Below are positions 40,680 through 48,834 of a stretch of DNA of 64,000 bases, one piece after another; positions within the stretch are counted from its first letter, which is position 1; each line of letters opens with the position of its first letter. The DNA lies in the NCBI GenBank assembly GCA_045542485.1, contig JAZQLC010000051.1:70756-134755 (forward strand), given 5' to 3'. This stretch comes from SIG575 sp045542485 (GTDB lineage Bacteria > Bacillota > Clostridia > Oscillospirales > Acutalibacteraceae). A program made the position numbers and the translations under genes. The notes under the pieces were generated by a model, which saw nothing but the letters and a program-made list of their open reading frames with translations, ran no database searches and was not told where the DNA came from.

Positions 40680-41681
40680 GTGAAAAAGATTACAAAAGCA
40701 TTGGCGCTTTTTATGACAGTAGTTGTGCTGATATTGTCATTCGGCATTGTGCCGGGTGCAATCAGTGCAAAAAGCAGTGCTAAAGAGCTTCTCGATTACT
40801 ATGAGAGTTGTATTATAACAACCTCTGCCAAAGAAAAAATAGTAAAAGCAGATGAAGTTTATAAAGTCAGAAGCACTGCGGATTATTCATCTCTTAAGGG
40901 AAACGACCTTGAAGAGACAAAGGCTGAAAATGAGCTTATAGACTACGCAAGCGGTAAATACAAAAAGGAAACCTTTACGGAGTTTTATTACGGCGATGCT
41001 TTTGAAGAATATTACTGGGAGGGAAGAAGCGATTTTATCGACACCTTCAGTATAAAAAGAGATATAAGGCGTTTCGGACTTGATTATAAAAGCTCGGAAT
41101 ATTCAAAAGCCAAAAACGGCGATGTAACTCTTAAATTCGTCTATATTCTTGATTTTGAGGGCGGAACACCCAATAAATGGTCTTACACTGTTAAAATCGG
41201 CAAGGATAACTATGTAAAATCCTATTCTCTTTCCAAGACAGAAACATATACCGAATACTCTGCGTTGGAGAATAAGCCCTATCCCGTATACCACGAGTCC
41301 CACGATACATTTACATTCACCTACAATCTGGTTGATGTAAAATCAATCGAATTGTCAGAAACAAAGGTGGTTCTGGGGTATAACGAAAGTTGTATAATCA
41401 AGGCTTCTGTAAAGCCTGATAACGCATCTGTCAAGGACCTTTATATTGAATATCAGGAAGATGGTTATCGCTCGGTTGCAACTGCGTATGTTGACGAAAA
41501 CGGCGAAATCATAATTTCATCCCGCGGTCCCGGAAAGACATCCTTCACCGTATGTGCTTACGGCGGAGACGCCACAGAAACAATAGAGGTTGTTGTTGAA
41601 TACGGATTTTTTGATACGCTCAGATATTTCTTTGAAACCTTACTTGAGAGCTTCCTGATAATACTGTTTCCTGTTTTCTGA
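40680..41681 (+). CDS. Exported Ig-like protein, paralog 3 of 3
   Basis: A 333-residue paralog of the two proteins at 15956-17982. The signal peptide is MKKITKALALFMTVVVLILS, ending near PGA-IS. The conserved N-domain includes LLDYYESCIITTSAKEKIVK and STADYSSLKGNDLEETK. The Ig-like fold begins at VKSIELSETKVVLGYNES. The C-terminal tail is YGFFDTLRYFFETLLESF. The start is GTG at 40680: the upstream AAAAGGAGTGTTTT matches that of paralog 2 with the same spacing, while an upstream in-frame GTG overlaps the ribosome-binding site. The gene is separate from the tandem pair by about 23 kb. Confidence 0.78.
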   Translation: MKKITKALALFMTVVVLILSFGIVPGAISAKSSAKELLDYYESCIITTSAKEKIVKADEVYKVRSTADYSSLKGNDLEETKAENELIDYASGKYKKETFTEFYYGDAFEEYYWEGRSDFIDTFSIKRDIRRFGLDYKSSEYSKAKNGDVTLKFVYILDFEGGTPNKWSYTVKIGKDNYVKSYSLSKTETYTEYSALENKPYPVYHESHDTFTFTYNLVDVKSIELSETKVVLGYNESCIIKASVKPDNASVKDLYIEYQEDGYRSVATAYVDENGEIIISSRGPGKTSFTVCAYGGDATETIEVVVEYGFFDTLRYFFETLLESFLIILFPVF

Positions 41682-41700
41682 TAGCTTACGGTAGAATAAT

Positions 41701-41739
41701 AAATGCCACTGAAGATTTGACCTTCGGTGGCATTTTTAT
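41701..41739. terminator. Bidirectional terminator
   Basis: A 14-bp stem AAATGCCACTGAAG/CTTCGGTGGCATTT (one G-U pair) with T-rich flanks lies between convergent genes. Confidence 0.9.
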
Positions 41740-41748
41740 TTTAATTTT

Positions 41749-43128
41749 TTACGCTTTTTTGAATGACTTTATTGCAAAGTAGGGGGCGAGAACTACGAAT
41801 GAAATTACCATAGCGATGTTGTGCACTGCTTCGAGATTTACAATGTTGTGTTCGCCCTTGTAGATACCTGTGAAGAGATAAATTCCCATCATATAAAGAA
41901 CCATTACGAAAAGTCCTTTTGATGCAAAAGCTTCATAGTCTGTCTTCTCAAGGTTTATACCGTATTTCTTCACAGCAAGAACGATGAGTACAACAGCACC
42001 TGCGAAAGCGATTGCTACTGCGGGGATAAGATATTTTGAGTCTTCAAATCTGTCAAGAACGGGACGGACAATGTTGATTCCGAATACAACAACGAAGCCC
42101 ACAAGGAAAGTGAAGACATCGGCGATTTTTGAGGGTACGCCTGAAAATGCGATTTCAGGAACATCTTCCTTTTTGTTTTTGTAACAGATGAGGGCAATTG
42201 TTATGATTGCACCTGCGAAGAAGCCTGTGAAGTATTCCCAGCAGGACCAGGGAGCAAGGTTTGAGGGAACGGTAAGTCCCTGTGTACCGTGGTATCCGCC
42301 GTCGCCGAAATAGAAGAAAATGTCAGCGAGAGTAATTGAAAATGCGAATGCACAGGAAGTGATAAGACCCATATTTGCAGCAGTTTTATCCTTGATGATG
42401 AATCTTGTGGCAATCATTGAGAAAATACCGCCGATTGCAATTGAGATTGTTTCAACAAGTGCAAAGTAGTTTCTGCCGCCCATAATTTTCTTTGCCCATG
42501 ACATATCGTCAAAGTGCTCCATATAAACTTTATAGATGCTTTCGAATGAATCCTCAGTGACGATTCCCTGAGCGAAGAGACCTTCCTTGAAAAGGTCAAG
42601 AGCCTGAGGCTGAATAAGCTCTGCAAGAGTGTGTGCAAGAGTTGCACGGGAAGCGTACATAGCAACAAAGAACACTGCAAGGAGAAGGACAAAATCCTTG
42701 ATTTTCCACTGCTTGTCGCTGAGAGCTCTGCCAAGCATAATTCCCCAGAGCGTTGCCAGACCGAAGCCGAGAATGAGCATAATACCTACGCCTGATGCTA
42801 CGGGGATGAATCTGCTGCCTGAAATTATGTTGCCCATTTCATCAGTTACATCGGATGAAATAATACCTGTAATCTGGTCCAGAAATGTGCCCCACGTGGG
42901 AACGGTGAGCATAAACATAAGGGATGATACACCAATCCAGCCAAGGTTCAGCTTCTTTCTCGGTCCGATAACGGTAACAGCGAAGAGCATAAAGACTGCA
43001 CCTGCGTTGAGAAGACCCCAGGAAGAGCCCCAGCCGTTTGTGCCGCGGATTCTCCAGAGAAAGCCCATAAGCAGTGCACCGATGATGACTGTCAGGATGT
43101 TTTTAAGTTTTCTTTGACTACTTGACAT
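41749..43128 (-). CDS. Unrecognised polytopic membrane protein
   Basis: A 459-residue protein with about 11-12 hydrophobic segments and no signal I can match to a known transporter family. Notable charged or aromatic motifs sit at membrane edges: WRIRGTNGWGSSWG near residue 26, RFIPVASGVG, a long loop LIQPQALDLFKEGLFAQG with DDMSWAKKIMGGRNYFALVE (about 165-225), and FFYFGDGGYHGTQGLTVPSN (about 270-290). Gly-rich and Trp-rich loops suggest a transporter or membrane enzyme. It is monocistronic, with AAGGAG 8 bases before the ATG, and divergent from the infC operon. Confidence 0.75.
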   Translation of the reverse strand: MSSSQRKLKNILTVIIGALLMGFLWRIRGTNGWGSSWGLLNAGAVFMLFAVTVIGPRKKLNLGWIGVSSLMFMLTVPTWGTFLDQITGIISSDVTDEMGNIISGSRFIPVASGVGIMLILGFGLATLWGIMLGRALSDKQWKIKDFVLLLAVFFVAMYASRATLAHTLAELIQPQALDLFKEGLFAQGIVTEDSFESIYKVYMEHFDDMSWAKKIMGGRNYFALVETISIAIGGIFSMIATRFIIKDKTAANMGLITSCAFAFSITLADIFFYFGDGGYHGTQGLTVPSNLAPWSCWEYFTGFFAGAIITIALICYKNKKEDVPEIAFSGVPSKIADVFTFLVGFVVVFGINIVRPVLDRFEDSKYLIPAVAIAFAGAVVLIVLAVKKYGINLEKTDYEAFASKGLFVMVLYMMGIYLFTGIYKGEHNIVNLEAVHNIAMVISFVVLAPYFAIKSFKKA

Positions 43129-43164
43129 AACAGAACACTCCTTCTATAATGTAATAACAAGGTA

Positions 43165-43193
43165 ATAATATCACAGTGTTTTTTGCAGCGCAA
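43165..43193 (-). promoter_or_regulatory. Promoter of the polytopic membrane protein gene
   Basis: Minus-strand TTGCGC (43193-43188) and TATTAT (43170-43165), spacer 17. It is back-to-back with the infC promoter. Confidence 0.5.
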
Positions 43194-43222
43194 GAGTATT
43201 TTCAAAAAAATGTAAAAAACTA

Positions 43223-43251
43223 TTGACAAACTTAAGACAATGTGGTATCAT
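43223..43251 (+). promoter_or_regulatory. Promoter of the infC-rpmI-rplT operon
   Basis: TTGACA (43223-43228) and TATCAT (43246-43251), spacer 17, with A-tracts upstream. Confidence 0.85.
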
Positions 43252-43257
43252 ATCTGC

Positions 43258-43406
43258 ACATTGAAGCAGAAGCGAAATCGCTCTCACCTGCGGGAACAGG
43301 ATTCCGTACGAAGGTCAATACGTTTATTACACGGCGTTTTGTTATGCCGTTTTGCGTGTTGCGGGCGAATTTTCGTGCCGCGACTTTTTTTTGGAGGTGC
43401 TTTAAC
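43258..43406 (+). promoter_or_regulatory. L20-type leader controlling infC-rpmI-rplT
   Basis: About 150 bases of untranslated leader precede infC. It has a hairpin ACGGC/GCCGT (43331-43350) and then a strong terminator with eight T (43358-43392) just before the infC ribosome-binding site. In Firmicutes, excess ribosomal protein L20 binds such leaders and causes premature termination. Position and terminator support the assignment; the L20-binding fold was not modelled. Confidence 0.75.
43358..43392 (+). terminator. Attenuator terminator in the infC leader
   Basis: GTTGCGGGCGAA pairs with TTCGTGCCGCGAC (one bulge, G-U pairs), followed by T8. Confidence 0.88.
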
Positions 43407-43925
43407 ATTAGTACAAAAGAACTGCAAATCAATGAAGAAATCCGTGATAAGGAAGTCAGAGTAATTACTGACGACGGTGAACAGCTTGGCATTATGTCTG
43501 CTGCAGAGGCACTCAAAATCGCTGAAGAGAGAGATCTTGACCTTGTCAAAATTGCTCCTCAGGCTCAGCCCCCTGTATGCAAAATCATCAACTACGGTAA
43601 ATACCGTTTTGAACAGGCTAAGCGCGAAAAGGAAGCTAAGAAGAATCAGCGTGTTATCGAAATCAAGGAAGTTCGTCTCTCGCTGAACATTGACACGCAT
43701 GACTTTGAAACTAAAGTTAATCACGCAAAGAAGTTTCTGGCTTCAGGAAATAAGGTTAAGGTTTCAATCCGTTTCAGAGGCAGAGAGATGGCTCATACGG
43801 AATTAGGCCTTGTTCCTATGCAGCGTTTTGCAGAGGCTCTTGCAGCTGAGGCAAACGTTGAAAAACCGGCAAAGGTTGAGGGACGCTCAATGCTTATGTT
43901 CCTTGCCCCCAAATCAGGTAAGTAA
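43407..43925 (+). CDS. infC: Translation initiation factor IF-3 with ATT start
   Basis: A 172-residue IF-3. The N-domain has LQINEEIRDKEVRVI and the conserved LVKIAPQAQPPVCKI; the linker is rich in Lys. The C-domain has NHAKKFLASGNKVKVSIRFRGREM. GGAGGTG (43393-43399) lies 7 bases before an in-frame ATT at 43407, and no ATG/GTG/TTG is nearby. Rare ATT starts in infC allow IF-3 to repress its own translation, as established in E. coli. It is the first gene of the operon with rpmI and rplT. Confidence 0.94.
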   Translation: MSTKELQINEEIRDKEVRVITDDGEQLGIMSAAEALKIAEERDLDLVKIAPQAQPPVCKIINYGKYRFEQAKREKEAKKNQRVIEIKEVRLSLNIDTHDFETKVNHAKKFLASGNKVKVSIRFRGREMAHTELGLVPMQRFAEALAAEANVEKPAKVEGRSMLMFLAPKSGK

Positions 43926-43945
43926 TTTTTAAGGAGGAAATAAAA

Positions 43946-44143
43946 ATGCCTAAAATCAAAACGCACAGTGGTGCAAAGAAACGTTTCAAACTCTCTAAAA
44001 ACGGCAAACCCATGCGCGGTCATGCCTATAAGTCACACATCCTTAACAAGAAGACAACAAAGCGTAAGAGAAATCTTCGTAAGACAACAGTTGCTGACGT
44101 AACAAACGTAAAGCAGATCAAGAAGCTTATCCCCTACAAATAA
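43946..44143 (+). CDS. rpmI: 50S ribosomal protein L35
   Basis: A 65-residue basic protein beginning MPKIKTHSGAKKRFKLSKNG, the L35 signature, with RGHAYKSHILNKKTTKRKR. AAGGAGG precedes the ATG. It is the middle gene of infC-rpmI-rplT. Confidence 0.97.
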   Translation: MPKIKTHSGAKKRFKLSKNGKPMRGHAYKSHILNKKTTKRKRNLRKTTVADVTNVKQIKKLIPYK

Positions 44144-44180
44144 TATTGTAAGGTTTCGATTATTCAGGAGGTTATAGACT

Positions 44181-44537
44181 ATGGCACGTATTAAAGGCGC
44201 TACAATGACGCGCAAAAGAAGAAATAAAGTTCTCAAAGCAGCTAAGGGCTACTATGGCTCAAAGAGTAAGCTTTTCAAGACAGCTAAACAGGCAGTTATG
44301 AAGTCAGGCCAGTACGCTTACATTGGCCGTAAGCAGAAGAAACGCGACTTCCGTCGTCTCTGGATCACAAGAATTTCAGCAGCTTGTAAGATGAACGGTA
44401 TGAACTATTCATCATTTATGAACGGTCTCAAGAAAGCTGACATCAACCTTAACAGAAAGATGCTTTCAGAAATCGCAATCGCTGATCCCGCAGCATTCAC
44501 AGCTCTCACAGAAAAAGCTAAAGCTGCACTTAAATAA
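44181..44537 (+). CDS. rplT: 50S ribosomal protein L20
   Basis: A 118-residue L20 with a long basic N-terminal helix (MARIKGATMTRKRRNKVLKA), the YYGSKSKLFKTAKQAV motif and the C-terminal RNA-binding domain. It nucleates 50S assembly, and in Firmicutes also represses this operon through the upstream leader. AGGAGG is 9 bases before the ATG; a terminator follows. Confidence 0.97.
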   Translation: MARIKGATMTRKRRNKVLKAAKGYYGSKSKLFKTAKQAVMKSGQYAYIGRKQKKRDFRRLWITRISAACKMNGMNYSSFMNGLKKADINLNRKMLSEIAIADPAAFTALTEKAKAALK

Positions 44538-44545
44538 GCTCATAT

Positions 44546-44586
44546 TTTACGCTCACGGCGAAAAACCGTGAGCGTAAATTTTTTTT
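44546..44586 (+). terminator. Terminator of infC-rpmI-rplT
   Basis: A perfect 13-bp stem TTTACGCTCACGG/CCGTGAGCGTAAA (44546-44558/44566-44578) followed by T8. Confidence 0.95.
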
Positions 44587-44595
44587 CAAAGTATA

Positions 44596-44624
44596 TTGTT
44601 AATTGAATAAAAATTTGTTATAAT
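44596..44624 (+). promoter_or_regulatory. Promoter of the trmH-dprA-topA housekeeping operon
   Basis: TTGTTA (44596-44601) and consensus TATAAT (44619-44624), spacer 17. Confidence 0.72.
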
Positions 44625-44687
44625 GTACTGTATACTATTATATAGTGGAAAAGTGTGTCCATTTAAAATGCGGAGGTGACGGGCTTT

Positions 44688-45473
44688 TTGGAAAAAATTG
44701 TTTCAGTTCAGAACGGAAAAATCAAACAACTCAGTAAGCTCGTTTCTTCTTCAAAAGAGAGAAAGAAAACGGGCGAGTTCGTCATTGAGGGAGCAAGGCT
44801 TTGTCGTGACGCCGCACTCAGCGGAGTTGAAATTACGGAAGCATATTTCACTTCTGACGCTATGGAAAAATACGCTGATGATGTTTCTTTTATCTCTTCA
44901 AAAGCGAAAAATTCCTTTGAAATTTCAGATGAGGCAGCCAGAAAAATTCAGGATACCGAATCAACTCAGGGTGTTTTTGCCAAGTGCAGAAATACAGATA
45001 ATGAGTGTGAGCTTTCAGCTTTTTCTGCTGAGGGCAAATATGTAGTTCTTGAAAATATTCAGGACCCGTCAAATCTGGGTGCAATTTCAAGAACGGCTGA
45101 GGCTCTCGGTGTTGACGGAGCAGTGCTTATTTCCTGCTGTGATGTTTTCAATCCCAAGGCTCTTCGCTCTGCTATGGGCTCTCTTTTCAGACTTCCCTTT
45201 GTCAGGCTTTCGGACACTGATGAAATGTTCATCTTTGCCCGTGAAAAGGGAATAAAAACAGTTGCAACGGTTGTGGATTCATCTGCCGAAAAAATCAATG
45301 AGGCTGATTTGTCGGGTGGCGTTTTTCTCATTATCGGAAACGAAGGAAACGGTATACAAAAGACGACTGCCGAAAGGTCAGACCTGAAAGTCACCATCCC
45401 TATGAAAGGGAGAGCTGAATCTCTCAACGCAGCGATGGCATCGTGTATCGCTATGTGGGAGGTGCTCAGGTGA
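44688..45473 (+). CDS. SpoU/TrmH-family RNA 2'-O-methyltransferase
   Basis: A 261-residue SPOUT methylase. An N-terminal substrate-binding domain has GEFVIEGARLCRDA. The C-terminal SAM-binding knot shows motif 1 LENIQDPSNLGAISRTAEA (about 118-136), motif 2 LIIGNEGNGI and motif 3 IPMKGRAESLNAAMASCIAM. It methylates a ribose in rRNA or tRNA; the site cannot be read from sequence. The start is TTG at 44688, 9 bases after GGAGGTG; the in-frame GTG at 44676 lies inside that site. It overlaps dprA by 4 bases. Confidence 0.88.
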   Translation: MEKIVSVQNGKIKQLSKLVSSSKERKKTGEFVIEGARLCRDAALSGVEITEAYFTSDAMEKYADDVSFISSKAKNSFEISDEAARKIQDTESTQGVFAKCRNTDNECELSAFSAEGKYVVLENIQDPSNLGAISRTAEALGVDGAVLISCCDVFNPKALRSAMGSLFRLPFVRLSDTDEMFIFAREKGIKTVATVVDSSAEKINEADLSGGVFLIIGNEGNGIQKTTAERSDLKVTIPMKGRAESLNAAMASCIAMWEVLR

Positions 45474-46708
45474 ACGATAAGGCTTATTGGATATGGCTTC
45501 AACAGGCTCTCGGTTACGCAGTGAAGGTTGACGAAATCGTCAGCACATTCGGTCACGCAAAGAGAGTTTACGAGGCTACTAATGAAGAAAGAGCCCGTTC
45601 AGGTGCTTTTACTTCAGGACAACTTGCAAAGCTCAGGAACACACCTCTCAGTGTGGTTGACGATATCATTGAAAGCTGCCGTGAGTGCAGATGCAGAGTG
45701 CTCACACCTGATGACGAAAGGTATCCGAAAAAACTTTTTGATATTCAGGATTATCCGCTTGTTCTCTACTTCTACGGTGACCCGTGTGTTCTTCAGAACA
45801 GAATGACTATTGCTCTGGTGGGAACAAGAAAGGCTTCACAGACCGGTCTTAAGGTTGCGTACAGACTCAGCTCGTCTCTTGCGAAAAGCGGTGTCTGTGT
45901 TGTCAGCGGAGGCGCCCTCGGCATAGATGGTGCGTCACATCTGGGCGCACTTTCGGAGGACGGCATTACCTGTGCAGTTCTCGGATGCGGTTTTCTTGCA
46001 CATTATAAGGATTCTGTGGCGAATCTTAAAAAGGATATTGCGGAAAAAGGCCTTGTGGTGACAGAGTTTGCACCGCGTACTCCGCCCATAAGCAGAAACT
46101 TCCCCGTGAGAAACAGAATCATATCGGCACTCAGTTACGGCGTGGTGGTTGTGGAAGGCTCACTCAGAAGCGGTTCTCTTATAACTGCCGGACTTGCAAT
46201 CAAGCAGGGCAGAGAGCTTTTCGCTGTGCCGGGAGATGCAATCAATTCCCTTCATTCAGGCACAATTGAACTTATCAGAAACGGTGCAACACCCGTCTTT
46301 TCGTGCAGTGATGTGCTTTCCGTATTTGAGTTTACTTATCCCGAGCTTGTGGATTATAAAAGCATAGATACAACGGCATTGTATGAAAACAGAAAAAGTG
46401 TTGATTTTTCAAAAGTAACCTATTCAGTTACGGCTGTTTATACAAAAGAAAATATCCCTGAAGATGTTATGACTGAGGTTATAAACAATCGTAAAGAGGA
46501 AGAAGAGAGTGTGTCCGAAAAGGAAAAAACTCTCTCGGGAAATGATAAGGATGTGTATGAGGTGCTCACATATGAGCCTATGCACATTGACGATATTATG
46601 GGAAAGCTGCCCCATCTGTCACCGGGTAAGATTTTGGTTAGTCTTACTCATCTTGAAATGGATGAAATGGTGCTTTCCGACAACGGCAAAAAATTCAGAA
46701 GAAAATAA
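45470..46708 (+). CDS. dprA: DNA-processing protein DprA (Smf)
   Basis: A 412-residue protein. The N-terminal helical domain is followed by the Rossmann-like DprA fold (about 95-290) with ALVGTRKASQTGL, VSGGALGIDGASHLGAL, FPVRNRIISALSYGVVVVEG and FAVPGDAINSLHSGT. A C-terminal winged helix is at about 350-410 (VYEVLTYEPMHIDDIM). It loads RecA on incoming single-stranded DNA in transformation. The start is GTG 45470 behind GGGAGGTG, overlapping the previous stop (GTGA). It precedes topA by 11 bases, a common Firmicute order. Confidence 0.93.
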   Translation: MNDKAYWIWLQQALGYAVKVDEIVSTFGHAKRVYEATNEERARSGAFTSGQLAKLRNTPLSVVDDIIESCRECRCRVLTPDDERYPKKLFDIQDYPLVLYFYGDPCVLQNRMTIALVGTRKASQTGLKVAYRLSSSLAKSGVCVVSGGALGIDGASHLGALSEDGITCAVLGCGFLAHYKDSVANLKKDIAEKGLVVTEFAPRTPPISRNFPVRNRIISALSYGVVVVEGSLRSGSLITAGLAIKQGRELFAVPGDAINSLHSGTIELIRNGATPVFSCSDVLSVFEFTYPELVDYKSIDTTALYENRKSVDFSKVTYSVTAVYTKENIPEDVMTEVINNRKEEEESVSEKEKTLSGNDKDVYEVLTYEPMHIDDIMGKLPHLSPGKILVSLTHLEMDEMVLSDNGKKFRRK

Positions 46709-46719
46709 GGAGAAACTAT

Positions 46720-48834
46720 ATGTCTAAACTTGTAATAGTTGAGTCACCTGCAAAGGCAAAAAATATTAAGAAATATCTGGGTAGTGGCTACGAGGTTATG
46801 GCATCAATGGGTCACGTAAGAGATTTACCTGCTGCAAGACTCTGCGTAGATGTGAAAAACGATTTCGCACCGAAATATGCAATTATCAAAGGTAAAGAAC
46901 AGCTTGTCAAGGACCTTAAAGCACAGGCAGCCAAAAGCGAAGCAGTTATTCTCGCAGCCGACCCCGACCGTGAGGGAGAAGCAATTTCATGGCATCTTGC
47001 AACTGTTCTCGGTCTTGACCTTAACGAGAAAAACCGTGTAACCTTCAACGAAATTACTGCCTCAGGTGTTCAGGCAGGTATGAAGAATCCCAGAAAGGTT
47101 GATATGGACTTCGTAAACGCCCAACAGGCAAGACGAATTCTTGACAGACTTGTGGGCTACAAGCTCAGCCCCTTTGTTTCACAGAAAATCAGAAGAGGTC
47201 TGTCAGCCGGCCGTGTTCAGAGTGTGGCTGTGAGACTTATCGTGGACAGAGAAGAGGAAATCAATAAGTTTGTTCCCGAAGAATACTGGACACTTGACGC
47301 AAAATTCATTTCTTCTTCAAGAAAGGTTTTCCCTGCAAGTTTCTACGGAGACGAAAAGGGCAAGGTCGAAATCAAAACAAAAGAAGAATCAGATAAATAT
47401 CTCAGTCGCCTTGAGGGCGCGAAATATACAGTAACAAGCGTGAAAAAAGGTACAAAGAAGAAAAATCCCGTACCTCCCTTTATCACATCAACTCTTCAGC
47501 AGGAGGCATCACGCAGACTTGGCTTCCAGGCTCAGAGAACAATGCGTATTGCTCAGGAGCTTTATGAAGGTGTTGAAATCAAAGGTCACGGCTCAATGGG
47601 TCTTATCACATATATGAGAACAGACTCTCTGAGAATTTCAGAGGAAGCAAGAAGTCAGGCAAATGACTTTATTCTCAAAAAATACGGTCAGAATTATCTT
47701 CCTGAAAAGCCGAGATATTTCAAATCAAGAAGCTCTGCTCAGGATGGTCACGAAGCAATCCGTCCCACAATGATTACCCTGACTCCCGAGGAGGCAAAGG
47801 AGAGCCTTACTTCAGACCAGTACAAAATCTATAACCTTATCTGGCAGAGATTCATCGCATCAATGATGGCGTCATCAGTGCTTAACACAATCAAGGTTGA
47901 AATCACTGCTGACAGCGGTGTGGAAGGTGAATACTGTATTTTCACAGCGTCAGGTTACAGTGTGAAATTTGACGGCTTTACTGCTCTGTATGAAGAAAAA
48001 ACAGACGATGAGCAGAAACAGACTCAGCTTCCCGAGCTTAAAGAGGGCGACAATGTGAAGCTCAAGGAGCTTGTGGGCAATCAGCACTTTACACAGCCTC
48101 CTGCAAGATATTCTGAAGCAACACTTATCAAGGCTCTTGAAGAAAACGGTGTAGGCCGTCCCAGCACATATGCTACAATCGTAACAACAATCGTTAAGAG
48201 AGAATATGTAAAGCGTCAGAGCAAGGTGCTTGTACCCACAGAGCTTGGTGACGCCACAACAAAGCTTCTGCGTGAACATTTCCCCAAAATCGTAAATGTA
48301 AAATATACAGCTCAGATGGAAGACAGCCTTGACGCTATCGACAGAGGCGACGAGGACTACATCAGAATGCTCCATACTTTCTATGATGACTTTGACGCAA
48401 CCCTTTCAAAGGCTAAGGCAGAAATGCAGGGCGTGAAAATCAAGCTTGAAGAGGATATCACTGATATTCCCTGTGAAAAATGCGGCAAAATGATGGTTGT
48501 AAAAACAGGCAGATTCGGTAAATTCCTGGCTTGTCCCGGTTATCCCGAATGTAAAAATACAAAACCTTTCGTAACAAAGACAAATGCTGTTTGTCCCAAA
48601 TGCGGCGGAGAAGTTATTGAAAGACGCTCAAAGAAGGGCAGAGTTTTCTTCGGCTGCTCAAATTGGCCTGACTGCGACTTTGTTACATGGGATAAGCCCA
48701 CTGATGAAAAATGTCCTCAGTGCGGAAAATCACTCTTTAAGACAGCAGGTTCAGTGAAGCATTGTCTTGCTGAAGGCTGTAACTATTCTATAAAAGCTTC
48801 AAGGAAAAAGAAAAATGATAATCCCCAGGAATAA
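46720..48834 (+). CDS. topA: DNA topoisomerase I
   Basis: A 704-residue type IA topoisomerase. The TOPRIM domain starts at SKLVIVESPAKAKNI and includes AADPDREGEAISWHL. The catalytic Tyr is in ITYMRTDSLR (about 298). Three C-terminal zinc ribbons are visible (CEKCGKMM...CPGYPEC, CPKCGGEV...CSNWPDC, CPQCGKSL...CLAEGC). It relaxes negative supercoils. AAGGAG precedes the ATG. Its last 20 bases overlap the start of trmFO. Confidence 0.96.
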   Translation: MSKLVIVESPAKAKNIKKYLGSGYEVMASMGHVRDLPAARLCVDVKNDFAPKYAIIKGKEQLVKDLKAQAAKSEAVILAADPDREGEAISWHLATVLGLDLNEKNRVTFNEITASGVQAGMKNPRKVDMDFVNAQQARRILDRLVGYKLSPFVSQKIRRGLSAGRVQSVAVRLIVDREEEINKFVPEEYWTLDAKFISSSRKVFPASFYGDEKGKVEIKTKEESDKYLSRLEGAKYTVTSVKKGTKKKNPVPPFITSTLQQEASRRLGFQAQRTMRIAQELYEGVEIKGHGSMGLITYMRTDSLRISEEARSQANDFILKKYGQNYLPEKPRYFKSRSSAQDGHEAIRPTMITLTPEEAKESLTSDQYKIYNLIWQRFIASMMASSVLNTIKVEITADSGVEGEYCIFTASGYSVKFDGFTALYEEKTDDEQKQTQLPELKEGDNVKLKELVGNQHFTQPPARYSEATLIKALEENGVGRPSTYATIVTTIVKREYVKRQSKVLVPTELGDATTKLLREHFPKIVNVKYTAQMEDSLDAIDRGDEDYIRMLHTFYDDFDATLSKAKAEMQGVKIKLEEDITDIPCEKCGKMMVVKTGRFGKFLACPGYPECKNTKPFVTKTNAVCPKCGGEVIERRSKKGRVFFGCSNWPDCDFVTWDKPTDEKCPQCGKSLFKTAGSVKHCLAEGCNYSIKASRKKKNDNPQE

